From Chrysochromulina parva (taxonomy: Eukaryota; Haptophyta; Prymnesiales; Chrysochromulinaceae), in assembly GCA_002887195.1 (NCBI GenBank), contig PJAB01000751.1, positions 1-21,277 of the forward strand: a DNA stretch of 21,277 nt, given 5' to 3'. The notes below the pieces were generated by a model. The model made no database searches and was not told the DNA's origin. It saw only the letters and a list, made by a program, of their open reading frames with translations. How positions within the stretch are numbered: the first letter of the stretch is position 1; every line of letters begins with the position of its first letter. Below are positions 1-8,700 of this stretch, one piece after another. Position numbers and translations under genes: made by a program.

Positions 1-1524
1 TCCCGCGATCGCGCGCTTATTGTCCGGGTGCGCGGCCAGGTTCATGAGCGCGCCCGCCGCCTCCTCCTGCAGCGCGGCGGAGCCCTTGGAGAGCAGCGCC
101 ACCAGCGGCTTGATCGCCGCTGCCTGCTCGATCGCCAGCTGGTTGTCCGGGTGTTGGCAGGCGAGGTTCCACAGCGCAAAGCACGCCTGCTCCTTGGCAG
201 GCGACGAGCCCTTGAGGAGCAGGTTGACCAAGGGCGGCAGCGCGCCCGCGGCGACGATGGCGGCCTGGTTGGCCGGGTTCTGGATGGCGAGGTTGCCCAG
301 GATCCCGGCCGCCGTGTCCTGCACCGCCGGCGTCGCGCCCTGCAGCAGCTGCACCACCGCTGGGATCGCGCCCGCCACCGTGATCTGCTTCTGATGCTCC
401 ATGCAGTCGGCGAGCGACATGATGGCGCGCGCCGCGTGCTCCTGCACCTCGCCCTCGCGCCGCAGGAGCAGCAGCAGCGGCTGCAGCCCGCCCGCGCTCA
501 CGATACGCTGGCTCTCGGTCGGCCCCGTCGCCGCCTGCGCCGCGAGCGCCGCCGCCGCGCGCACCTGCGCGTGGCTCGACCCCTTCGTAAGCAGCTGCAC
601 CAGCTCCTCGAGGCTCTCGCTGCCCTTGAACTCGAGTTTGGGAGGCGTGGGCGGCGGCTTGGGCTTGGGCTTCGTGGCGACCGGGCTCGAGGCCGGCAGA
701 GGCGCCGGCGGCAAGCGGTCCGAGGGTGGCACGCCGATCGCGAAGCCGCCCATGGCGAGCCGCGCCTTGGCACCCTCACGCACGGCATCCGACATCTTGA
801 TGGGCGTCTTGGCTCCGAGCGCCGACTCGAGCAGCACGAGCTCCGTGGTGGCGCTGGCCACGCGCGGCGTCACGTCGACCCACACGCCCGTCGGCTTTTG
901 GTTCCACCAACGCTTGTGTGCCACAAAGGTGCCGAGTGCGTCCTCGAGCTCGTACACCGCGTACCCCTTGATCACCTCCCAGCCACACGCCTGCTGGACG
1001 GCCTCGGCGTTGGCAAACGAGTTCTCCACGTCGATGCTGACGGCGGCGCTCACCTTGGACAGGTCCTCCTTGCTCGGCCCGGCTGTCAGGCGGCAGCGCT
1101 TGCCCGCGAGCTGCTTCTTGCCGAGCTGCGGGGGCGAGTGGGCACGGCGAGAGGCGACGTGCGTGAGCACGGGCGGCGGCACGGCGGCACGGCGACACGG
1201 CGGCGCGGCGGGACGGCGGGACGGCGGCGCGGCGGGAGGCGACGACGTGAGTGGGCGCGGCGGAGGGCAGCAGGGCTGTCGGTGCCAGGAAGGGAAGGGC
1301 GTTTGCGCGCGTGCGCGTCGGCGGCGCGTGGTTCGAGGGACGCCGATTGGGGCACGCACGAAAGCCTTCATCACCGCATTCTCCTTGAAGCACGCAGGCC
1401 ACCCCGAGGGTGGAGAGACGATCGGAGCGCCCGCAGCGAGCGATCTGGACGGGTCGGAGCAGGCGACGTCGCTCGGCTCGGGCCAGTAGCCTTCGGTGCC
1501 GTTCGGAACGGTCTGAGAGGCCAT
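1..1524 (-). CDS. Armadillo-repeat protein, C-terminus cut by the window edge
   Basis: The minus frame is open from the ATG at 1524-1522 to base 1 without a stop (508 codons), so the gene continues beyond the window. From about residue 295 (bases 1-640) there are at least five consecutive armadillo repeats of about 42 residues, with typical repeat phrases such as AGALPPLVNLL, CFALWNLA, DNQLAIEQAAAIKPLVALL and EEAAGALMNLA. ARM repeats form a superhelical scaffold that binds partner proteins. The preceding segment (about residues 135-250) contains a Trp-rich block around WWNQKPTGVWVDVTPR that I do not recognise, followed by a Pro/Lys-rich linker (PKPKPPPTPPK). Residues about 60-130 are Arg/Pro/Ala-rich and may be an in-frame intron (listed separately). 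The ARM call is strong; partner and role are unknown. It lies head-to-tail downstream of the coiled-coil gene. Confidence 0.88.
   Translation of the reverse strand, partial: MASQTVPNGTEGYWPEPSDVACSDPSRSLAAGAPIVSPPSGWPACFKENAVMKAFVRAPIGVPRTTRRRRARAQTPFPSWHRQPCCPPPRPLTSSPPAAPPSRRPAAPPCRRAAVPPPVLTHVASRRAHSPPQLGKKQLAGKRCRLTAGPSKEDLSKVSAAVSIDVENSFANAEAVQQACGWEVIKGYAVYELEDALGTFVAHKRWWNQKPTGVWVDVTPRVASATTELVLLESALGAKTPIKMSDAVREGAKARLAMGGFAIGVPPSDRLPPAPLPASSPVATKPKPKPPPTPPKLEFKGSESLEELVQLLTKGSSHAQVRAAAALAAQAATGPTESQRIVSAGGLQPLLLLLRREGEVQEHAARAIMSLADCMEHQKQITVAGAIPAVVQLLQGATPAVQDTAAGILGNLAIQNPANQAAIVAAGALPPLVNLLLKGSSPAKEQACFALWNLACQHPDNQLAIEQAAAIKPLVALLSKGSAALQEEAAGALMNLAAHPDNKRAIAG
1126..1359 (-). 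other. Candidate in-frame intron in the ARM gene
   Basis: Read on the minus strand, GTGCGTGCC at 1359 is a good donor and CCCCCGCAG ending at 1126 a good acceptor. The 234-nt interval is a multiple of three and has no stop, so both the spliced and the unspliced frame stay open. Its translation is an Arg/Pro/Ala low-complexity string from CGG/CGC-rich repetitive DNA, unlike the flanking protein. No cDNA is available, so it could equally be a coded linker. Confidence 0.4.
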
Positions 1525-2068
1525 CACTCCCTGCTCGCAACTAGCGCTTCTGTGGATCTCCCGGTCGCGACGACGACGAAGAGCGAGCAGGTGCGCGAGG
1601 GCGAGTGAATGAAAACTTGGTGATGAGAAGTTTGCTTCGTCAGAGTCATCACCTCTGAAACCGTCCAAGTCGCAACAGTGGCAATTCCATACCACATCTC
1701 CCGGAAATCACAACAACCGACTAACGAGTTAATCCATCACGAGATCAGCAATCAAGATTCAAGTGCTCTTGAGTCTAATAGACTGAGTCTTGTGGGCGTC
1801 CGACGGCGACCCGCGGGACGCGGCGAGCCGGGACGGCACCCGCGGGACGCGTAGTGGCTAGTAACGTTAACTTCTGTTCTCTGTGGCACGGCACTCAGGC
1901 AAATCAATGACTCCTGGCCAAGTCTTCATGACTACGACTGTCGACGGCTTTAACGTGATCGCGCGGGTGGCTGACTGGCTGTCCCGACGCGGTCGTACTG
2001 GGTGCGCCGTGCGCTCTGCGCTGCACCACCATATGCAACCCGCATACGCGCATGATTGAGCTCGGCGC
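1525..2068. other. Intergenic: ARM gene upstream region and coiled-coil gene 3' region
   Basis: About 540 bases with no supportable gene. Bases 1609-1800 are AT-richer than the genes and probably hold the ARM gene promoter and 5' leader. They include an 8-bp inverted repeat, GGTGATGA (1619-1626) with TCATCACC (1646-1653), about 95 bases before the ARM start. I see no clear TATA box on the minus strand. Bases 1800-1855 return to high GC and carry a short direct repeat. The rest would be the 3' UTR of the coiled-coil gene. Confidence 0.5.
1809..1851. repeat. 14-nt direct repeat pair
   Basis: ACCCGCGGGACGCG occurs at 1809-1822 and again, identical, at 1838-1851, 29 bases apart. Each copy contains the palindrome CCCGCGGG. 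It sits in the intergenic spacer between two minus-strand genes; function unknown. Confidence 0.8.
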
Positions 2069-4015
2069 TCATGGGGCCATACGCATGCGCTCGCCACCAA
2101 ATTGGGCGCGGTGGTCCCAGCTTCCTTGGCCGTGGCGTGTCGGAGCGCCCTGCATGCCACCGGCGCGCAGCCCGGTGAGAACGACCCCCGGCGCGCTCGC
2201 GTGCACCGCGCCGCCGCGCACCACTGGCGGGCAGTTCGGCACCGACGACGACGCGGCAAGCAGAGGCCCTGTACGGCCATCCGCCACTTGCAGCAGCAGC
2301 GGCGGCGGAGTGCCCTCTGCGGGATGCGGCATCCGCTCAACAGAAGGTCGTCCGCGCGTGCCAGCGCCGTTGGCCACCTTGGTCATCGTAAGCAGCCCAT
2401 GGCCGTTACGCCCCTTGCCAACGCCGAAGCTGCTATCAGCCCATGGCGAAGGCACAGTCGCCTTGCTCGCCAGTGGCTGCAGAGGGGCCGCAGGCAATTG
2501 CACGGTCAATGCCAGAGCTGCGTCGGCGCCTATGCTGCTGCCGCGGCTGCCGCCGCTGCGGCTGCCACCATGGCTTCCGCTGAAGCTGTCGGCGTGACCG
2601 GTCGGTGGCTCGCCGCCGCCACTGCCGCCGCTGCTGCTGGCGGGTGCCGCAGGCGACGCGGCGCCCACCACAACGCCCGTCGCCTCGTCGCCCACCACAA
2701 AGCCCACCACCTCGTCACTTGAGGGTTTCCTTGAGGGCTTCGTGCTCCCTTCCTCGGACTCGCCGTCCTCGTACGCGTGGTGCACCTCGAGCTTGGCGAG
2801 CGCGCTGAGGAAGCCCTCGATGTGTCGCCCGCCCGAGATGTAGAGCTCGCGAGCAGCGGCCTCGAGCTGACGCAGCGACGCGCCGCTCACGCGCGGACCG
2901 CGCTGGTTGAGCTGGCGCTGCAGCGCTTCGATCGCCGCCGTCAACTCCATCACCTGCCCTTCGAACCGTTGTGATTGTGCGCGCGCCTCGGCGGCAGCGG
3001 ACTCCGCCGCAAGCACACGTGCCGCCTGCGCCTGCGTCTTGGCGCGCTCACCCTCGAGCTCGTTGCGCAGCTTCTTCTCGAGCACCGCCGCCGCGAACGC
3101 GTTCGCAAGCGCCTCGTCGCGCGCCTTCTCGAGCGCGGCGGCGTCCGCACGCTCATCCTTCAGTCGGTCACACAGCTCCTGCAGCCTCTTGAGGTTGGCG
3201 CGCTCGCGCTTGAGTGCAGACTGCGCCTCCGCGAGAGCTGGCGCGGTGCTCTTGAGCTCCTCGCCCAGCCTCTTCGCCTCGGCCCGTGCCGCGGCGAGCG
3301 CCTCCGCCAGCTTGCCCGCCTCTGCCGCCTGCTCCAAGAGCGCTCGCTTTTCGTCGGCCTCACGCTGAATGACGCAGGCGGCCGCCTTGGCGAAGGCGGC
3401 GCGCGCGTCGTCAAAGATGGTGCGTGTCTCGATGGCCTGCTCGGTGAGCGCGAGCTGGCACGTCGTCCACTGCTCCTTGATCCCGCGCAGCTGCACGGCC
3501 GCGCGCCGTGCCGTTTGACCCGTGCGCCGGCGCAACTCGTGCGCCTCAGCCATCGCGCGTGCGGCCGCGCGCTTGTGGCTCTCGAGCTCGCCCGAGGCCG
3601 CGCCGTGTGCCTGGGCCGAGGCCGCCTTCTCGCGCTCGAGCTCACGGAGCTGCTTTTTCAGCGCCGAGAGCTCGTCGTGGAAGCGCTGCGTGGCATCCTG
3701 CAACGCAATCTCCGCGTCGTTCCCATCGCCATTTGCGGCCTCCGCGGCCGCCAGCTCGAGCTTGAGGCGCTCGCGCTCGGCGATTGCGTCGAGGCGGACG
3801 CGGTGTAACTCCGCGTCGAGCTCCAGCACCCGATTCTGTGCCTCCACACGAGCCTTGCGCTCCCACTCGAGCAGCTCGCTCAGCTGCGCAATCGCAATGG
3901 CTCGCGGGTCGAGCGCCTCGGCCTTAGGTGGCGCATCGAACATATTGCTCGGAAGGATGCCCATGCCATCGCCCGCAGACGCGTTGACGTCGCGGCCCGT
4001 GACCTCGAGGCCCAT
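2069..4015 (-). CDS. Long coiled-coil protein with Ser/Gly-rich tail
   Basis: An uninterrupted 648-codon minus-strand frame starts at the ATG at 4015-4013. Residues about 40-395 are almost entirely Ala/Glu/Lys/Arg/Leu heptad-like sequence (for example LSELLEWERKARVEAQNRVLELDAEL and LEREKAASAQAHG), diagnostic of a long alpha-helical coiled coil, with one break near residues 97-102 (NGDGND). A short, more globular segment follows (about 400-430, ARELYISGGRHIEGFLSALAKLEVHHAYEDGESEEG). The last ~210 residues are Ser/Gly/Pro/Ala low complexity, including SSGGSGGG and GSHGGSRSGGSRGSS. There is no catalytic motif, transmembrane segment or family signature that I recognise. A structural or scaffolding role (cytoskeleton, centrosome, vesicle tether) is inference. 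The low-complexity 3' part could contain an unrecognised intron. Its start is only 54 bases from the divergent methyltransferase start. Confidence 0.75.
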   Translation of the reverse strand: MGLEVTGRDVNASAGDGMGILPSNMFDAPPKAEALDPRAIAIAQLSELLEWERKARVEAQNRVLELDAELHRVRLDAIAERERLKLELAAAEAANGDGNDAEIALQDATQRFHDELSALKKQLRELEREKAASAQAHGAASGELESHKRAAARAMAEAHELRRRTGQTARRAAVQLRGIKEQWTTCQLALTEQAIETRTIFDDARAAFAKAAACVIQREADEKRALLEQAAEAGKLAEALAAARAEAKRLGEELKSTAPALAEAQSALKRERANLKRLQELCDRLKDERADAAALEKARDEALANAFAAAVLEKKLRNELEGERAKTQAQAARVLAAESAAAEARAQSQRFEGQVMELTAAIEALQRQLNQRGPRVSGASLRQLEAAARELYISGGRHIEGFLSALAKLEVHHAYEDGESEEGSTKPSRKPSSDEVVGFVVGDEATGVVVGAASPAAPASSSGGSGGGEPPTGHADSFSGSHGGSRSGGSRGSSIGADAALALTVQLPAAPLQPLASKATVPSPWADSSFGVGKGRNGHGLLTMTKVANGAGTRGRPSVERMPHPAEGTPPPLLLQVADGRTGPLLAASSSVPNCPPVVRGGAVHASAPGVVLTGLRAGGMQGAPTRHGQGSWDHRAQFGGERMRMAP

Positions 4016-4069
4016 CGTGGTGCAGCGCAGGGCAGTTATGGTCCTGGCCGAGGATTGCGGAATTCACTA
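4016..4069. promoter_or_regulatory. 54-bp divergent spacer between two start codons
   Basis: The coiled-coil gene ATG (4015, minus) and the methyltransferase ATG (4070, plus) leave 54 bases. Both genes must share a very compact bidirectional promoter, or their core promoters lie within each other's 5' coding sequence, or the methyltransferase starts at a later ATG. I see no TATA box here. Confidence 0.5.
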
Positions 4070-5068
4070 ATGGTGTCTATTGGCATGTCATCGTTCCTCA
4101 CGCTCGCGTTGCACATCCGACCCGCACCACGCCATGCGTATGGATACGAGCGTGTACGTCGTACGCATGCCACAATGTTCCGGCGCGAGGGTGGCAAGCC
4201 CGAGCAGGACGTGTATGGTTTCGAGGAGGTTGAGCTGCCTCCCCTCCCTTCAGGCGTACATCTCACACTCGAAGAAGGGAAGCAGTCGGAACTTGACACA
4301 GCTGACTACTCGTGGGCAAGTGACGAAGAAGAGGCCCGTATGTGGCGCAAGATTGAGACATACGTGACTCGACACGAGGCTGATTTCGATGCGGGAGATT
4401 ACGGCACGGGAGGTGAGATTTGGCCTTCCGCGGCGGCCCTGTGCGAGTGGCTCAGCAATCACAGCGCCGAAATCAAAGGGACGCGTGTGCTGGAGCTTGG
4501 ATGTGGTACTGGCGCGTGCGGCATTTTCGCGGCAGCGCTCGGCGCATCCTCGGTGCAGCTCACAGACGGAGGGTCTGAGAAGTTGCTCGCTCTCACGCAC
4601 GCCAACGTCGCCCTCAATCAGCAGCACATTGGACCTGGCGTGCAAATCGCGATACGCCGCCTCGATTGGAACGCCACGGAGGACGCGGCCTGCCTCGCTG
4701 CGCCCTTTGACGTGCTCCTCGCCTCGGATGTGATCTTTGGCCACGCCGCCGAGCCTGACGAAGCTTCCAACGAGACGCATACAGCGCTCGCACGTACGAT
4801 TGGCCTGTTGCTGCGCCGCCAAGGATCAAGCGCAGCAAGGCCGCCGAGTGCGATCCTCGCACATGAGCATCGCAGTCGCAGCGCGCTTCTCGACGCTCCG
4901 CTCGGCTGGGATGAAGACGATGCGCACCTGCGCAACTTCTTGACGGCAGCAGCATCGGCTGGGCTGCGCGTGCGCTGCCTCTGGTCGAGGCGACCGACGA
5001 GCTACGCGCGGGGCCGATTCCGCTCCTGGACCGCCGATGTATCGATCATGGAAGTGTCACTGGTATAG
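4070..5068 (+). CDS. METTL21-type protein (lysine) methyltransferase, Methyltransf_16 family
   Basis: A 332-residue protein from the ATG at 4070 to the stop at 5066-5068. The SAM-binding motif I is VLELGCGTGACGIFAAALGA at about residues 140-159. It is preceded by the family's GGEIWPSAAALCEWL element and followed by the acidic post-I position in VQLTDG. The segment LLASDVIFG (about 217-225) matches the conserved [A/S]-S-D-V-[V/I]-Y block of the METTL21/FAM86 group, with Phe in place of the usual Tyr. These enzymes are class I SAM-dependent methyltransferases, mostly acting on lysines of chaperones, elongation factors and similar proteins; the substrate cannot be read here. The first ~45 residues are Arg/His-rich with a short hydrophobic run (MSSFLTLALHIRPAPRHAY) and could be a mitochondrial or plastid presequence. 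An internal ATG at about 4175 would remove it. Single exon. Confidence 0.85.
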   Translation: MVSIGMSSFLTLALHIRPAPRHAYGYERVRRTHATMFRREGGKPEQDVYGFEEVELPPLPSGVHLTLEEGKQSELDTADYSWASDEEEARMWRKIETYVTRHEADFDAGDYGTGGEIWPSAAALCEWLSNHSAEIKGTRVLELGCGTGACGIFAAALGASSVQLTDGGSEKLLALTHANVALNQQHIGPGVQIAIRRLDWNATEDAACLAAPFDVLLASDVIFGHAAEPDEASNETHTALARTIGLLLRRQGSSAARPPSAILAHEHRSRSALLDAPLGWDEDDAHLRNFLTAAASAGLRVRCLWSRRPTSYARGRFRSWTADVSIMEVSLV

Positions 5069-5704
5069 AAGAAGGTAAGTTATCAAGCTCTCAGAGGTGT
5101 GAGGATGATTCTTTCGCCGAAAGCGGTCGGCGCGGGGCGCGCACCCCGCCACCCCCCCCGCACCATAGCACCCCGCACGGACGCCCGCTGGCGCTGCGCT
5201 GGCATACCGGATAGAGACCGTGACGCGTGTCCGGCCGGCGGGGCCGCGTGACTGCGGCACCGCGCCCGCAGCGACGTGAGACGAGACGGACGTGCGGTGT
5301 CGAGTGCGGTGCCGGCTAGGTGCCGGCCAGCACACCACAGGACCCGTACCTGAATTCGGGCGTGGTGGACGTCTGGATGGCGCGGAGGAGATCAGTCAAT
5401 GCAAGCTTCGTGGATAAAATGAATCTAAATTCGCAGCGGGATCCTTCGGACGGTTACGCTTGCACTCGAGCCACGAGCGCGACTCCCAGCCAAGGGTATA
5501 GGGTGTGATGAAGCTGAAGGACTGAAGGTCGAGGTTGGGGATTGCAGGAAAGAGGAATAGATGCAGGCAAGCCTTCAGGAGCCGAGCGATCAAGGATTCT
5601 TGATCCGCCATGCACCAAGCCCCACATGTGTAACGCATAAAAAAGAAACAGCAGTGGAAACCATCTGCACGGGGGCTCCGTTGGTGCGAGCGTTCCTGTG
5701 GCCA
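5069..5704. other. Convergent intergenic spacer
   Basis: 636 bases between the stop of the plus-strand methyltransferase and the stop of the minus-strand CYFIP gene. It holds both 3' UTRs. Bases 5110-5340 are very GC-rich with short imperfect GTGCCGGC/GTGCGGTG iterations; 5341-5700 is more balanced and includes ATAAAAAAG near 5638. No coding potential that resembles a protein family was seen. Confidence 0.6.
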
Positions 5705-8700
5705 TCAGAGCCGCCGCCACACGTTGTAGACGGTGGGCGCACCCTGCGCCTCGAGCATCGCGGTGAAGCGCTCGTGCGCGCGGCGCATCACGAGGACGCG
5801 TTGCACAAAGTTGGAGAGCGTCGTGGCGAGCGTCGGGTCGGAGGAGCGCGACTGATCGGCGTCGTACACAGCGAGGACGTGGGAGCTAAAATCGAGCAGC
5901 TCGTATCGGTTGCACTGCGACAGGGCATGCAGCAGCCATGTGCCCGCGAAGAGGATGCCATCCCCGAAGAGAGTTTCGTTATTCATATCGGAGCTGATGC
6001 GCCACGGAGCCCGAGACGGCGCTCGAGACGGCGCGTTCTCTCGAGAGGGCGCGTTCTCACGGTCCGAAGAACCTGGCAGCGGCTTCTCATCGTACGACTG
6101 GGACGCATAGAGGAAGCAGAGCACCGACCACACGCGATGAAAGGCGCGCGTCGTGTCGGTCCGGCCGAGATCCAGGCCTGGCGTTTCCCCAGCGAGCCAC
6201 AGGTCCTTGTACGGCACCAACGCCTTTGTAGCGCGGATGAGGGCGCGATCGAAGATGGAGGAGGTCGACGAGAGAGGCGCCGAAAGGCTGGCCACCTCCC
6301 GCGCGGCGGCGACTGCGGTGGCCGCAACGACCATTGGGTGCGGCTGCCCGGCTGGCGGCATTTGCTGGAGCGCTGCGCTGGCGGTGCTCAGCACGGCGCT
6401 CTCGAGCAGCTGCAGAAGGAAGAAGGCGTTTCCGAGCCGGCGAAAGCTGTGGAATACAGACGAGTGCAGCTCGTCGTAGTTGGCGATGTCCTTGAGCTTC
6501 GCCTCGAAGAACAGGTAGCAGCCGTGTGCGCCGTACTGGTACGAAGGCAGCTTGCCCAACCCGTCGGGCAGCCCTTCCTGAACCTCGGCCACGAGATTGC
6601 GCACCTCGTGGACGAGCAGCTCCTCGACGTGCTCCGCGAGTTTCCCTAGCAACCTCTGCGTGCCTGACTCACCCAGGACCGCCACCAGCGCGCCCGCGTG
6701 TGCCGCCCCAAACGAGCCGCTTGCGCGCGCCGCATGCATCGCGTACTCGGCATTGAGCTGGCGTGTGCCGAAGGCGAGGTGCGGGCCGAGGACACGTGGC
6801 GCGTTGAAGCGCTCCGGCTGCTGCGTGAACGGCGTGGGCAATGGGCGCTGGAAGCTTGCCGCGTCCAGACGGAAGGCGAAGTTGGGGAGCAGGTCATTGA
6901 GGCTCTCCGTCAGGGCGTGTGAGAGCACTCGGCCCGAAAAGGAAAGGAAGGCGATCGACTCGGACGCCTCCATCCACATGGCCTCGTATGAATCCAAATC
7001 GGGCAAGAGCTCACTCAGGTATGCATGCGTGCGGCGCGCCACGCGCAGCGTGCAGTGCAGCTCGACCACCCCAATGTCCAGCGACTTGGACTCGAACCGC
7101 TCGAGAGCCAGTGCGAGTGACTGGCGTACGAGTGAATTCACGCGCTGCGTGAGCAGCCGGTGCAGAGGCACGGACCGACCCAGGATGCGCGCGTGGCGCA
7201 CCTGTGGGGAGGGAACAGCGCTGTGATGAGCACTTGCATGCAAGGCGACACAGGATGCGCGCGTGGCGCACCCTGAGCAGCGGCTCGAACCAGCACTTGC
7301 CCACGGCCGCGCGCACTTCGGCATCCGAGCCTACGAGAGTGTCGGCGGCTTCGCGCTCGCGCGGCAGCAGCGCAAGGGCCGCTCTCGTCTTGAAGTGGCC
7401 TAAGAGTTGCTCCGCGAGTGCGTAGAGCGCCTGCTCGAACGGGTGGCGATCAGTGAGGCGAGGCGATCAGTGGGGCGATCAGTGAGGCGATCAGTGGGGC
7501 GATCAGAGAGGTGATCCCCAACGTTAGAGCACCTGATCGAAGACGAGGTTCGTCTCGGCCTCGATCTCGACGAGAAGGTGCTGCTGCCGGTGCGTCTGGA
7601 GCGCGCGCCGCGCGCCGTCCGAGTACGCTTCGAATGTGTAGAGCAGCCTTGGGAGCAAATGTGAGTTGCCGTTGGCGAGCACGTGATTGCACAGGATTGA
7701 GGGGAGTGACATTGAGATCGGGAACTGCAAGCGCTGCGAGAGCTCGAGGAAGAACTCGCGCATCCACAAGACGGACACGTCGCCGAGCTCCTGCAGCGTC
7801 GACGAGAGGCGGAGCAGGTACGGGAAGCAGGCGGAGGCGCTCACGAAGGCGCTCATCTCCTTGATGATCTCTTTGCTCAGGGGGGCCTCGTGCAACATCC
7901 CCCCCTTGATGTGCGGTGAGCGCTCGTCGTACAGTGCGCGCGCCGTCGCGCGCATCAGCCAGAGCTGCGTCTGCGAGGGCGGCACCGCGCGCGCCGGGTA
8001 ACCGAGGTTCTCCGAGTGCTTAAACCACTTCGATTTGATGACCTCCTCATCAAGCAATCGGTCGATGTCCTCCTTGGCTATGCCTGCGTCGGCGCTCAGG
8101 TTGCGCAGCTGCATGAGCACCGTCTTGAGCGCCCGCTTCTCGTGCTTGACGGCCTTGCGCGTCGGAGCGCCCATCGTCTGGTGAATAAAGCGCTGTGTGA
8201 GCTCATGCACGCCGCGGCACAGCAACCTCTCGTTCGAGCCGCACATGTGCCCAAGACAGCGCTCGAGATCCTTAAGGGTTGCCACGAGCTCGACGAGCGC
8301 CGACTTTTCTGCACCATCGAGGTTATAGCGCAGCGCACGCTCGTAGTCGCACCATTCGGCTCCGCGCGCGCGCTCGTGCATCTCCGCATCCGTCGCGACG
8401 TGCGCGCACTTGTATGCTAAGACCTCGTGGAGAAGGGCAGCCACGCCCGACATGAGCCGGCAGCCGCACAGTGTGAACTCGAGTAGCTGAAGGGCGAGCT
8501 CGGTGTGCGCGTGCCGGCTCTTGAGCGACGCTTCGCACCGCTCGGCACCGCCGAGCGCGTCGATCCGCCGGAGCAGCTGCGTGATCTCGCTCTGGAGATC
8601 GACAGCCTGCGCGCGAAGCGGCGGCAGCTGCGCCGTGATCGAGTACTGGCTGGCCCTGGCACCCGCCTCACGGCCCGTTCGTGCGATGAGCTCCGTGGGG

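Noticed and set aside
28..1608. 526-codon open frame on the plus strand
   Set aside because: Antisense to the ARM gene. Its product is Arg/His/Ala-rich with no family resemblance, whereas the opposite strand encodes clear ARM repeats; it is a by-product of high GC3 coding.
2975..3808. 277-codon plus-strand frame opposite the coiled-coil gene
   Set aside because: Leu/Arg-rich mirror of heptad codons; no domain. The sense frame is longer and has coherent coiled-coil structure.
5561..6649. 362-codon plus-strand frame
   Set aside because: Antisense shadow of CYFIP exon 3, which has family-wide conservation on the minus strand.
7181..7272. Reading the intron 2 repeat as the footprint of a transposon with inverted termini
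   Set aside because: The 70-nt interval shows no terminal inverted repeats, and a 22-nt target duplication would be unusually long; collinear similarity of the intron body to exon 3 favours tandem duplication.
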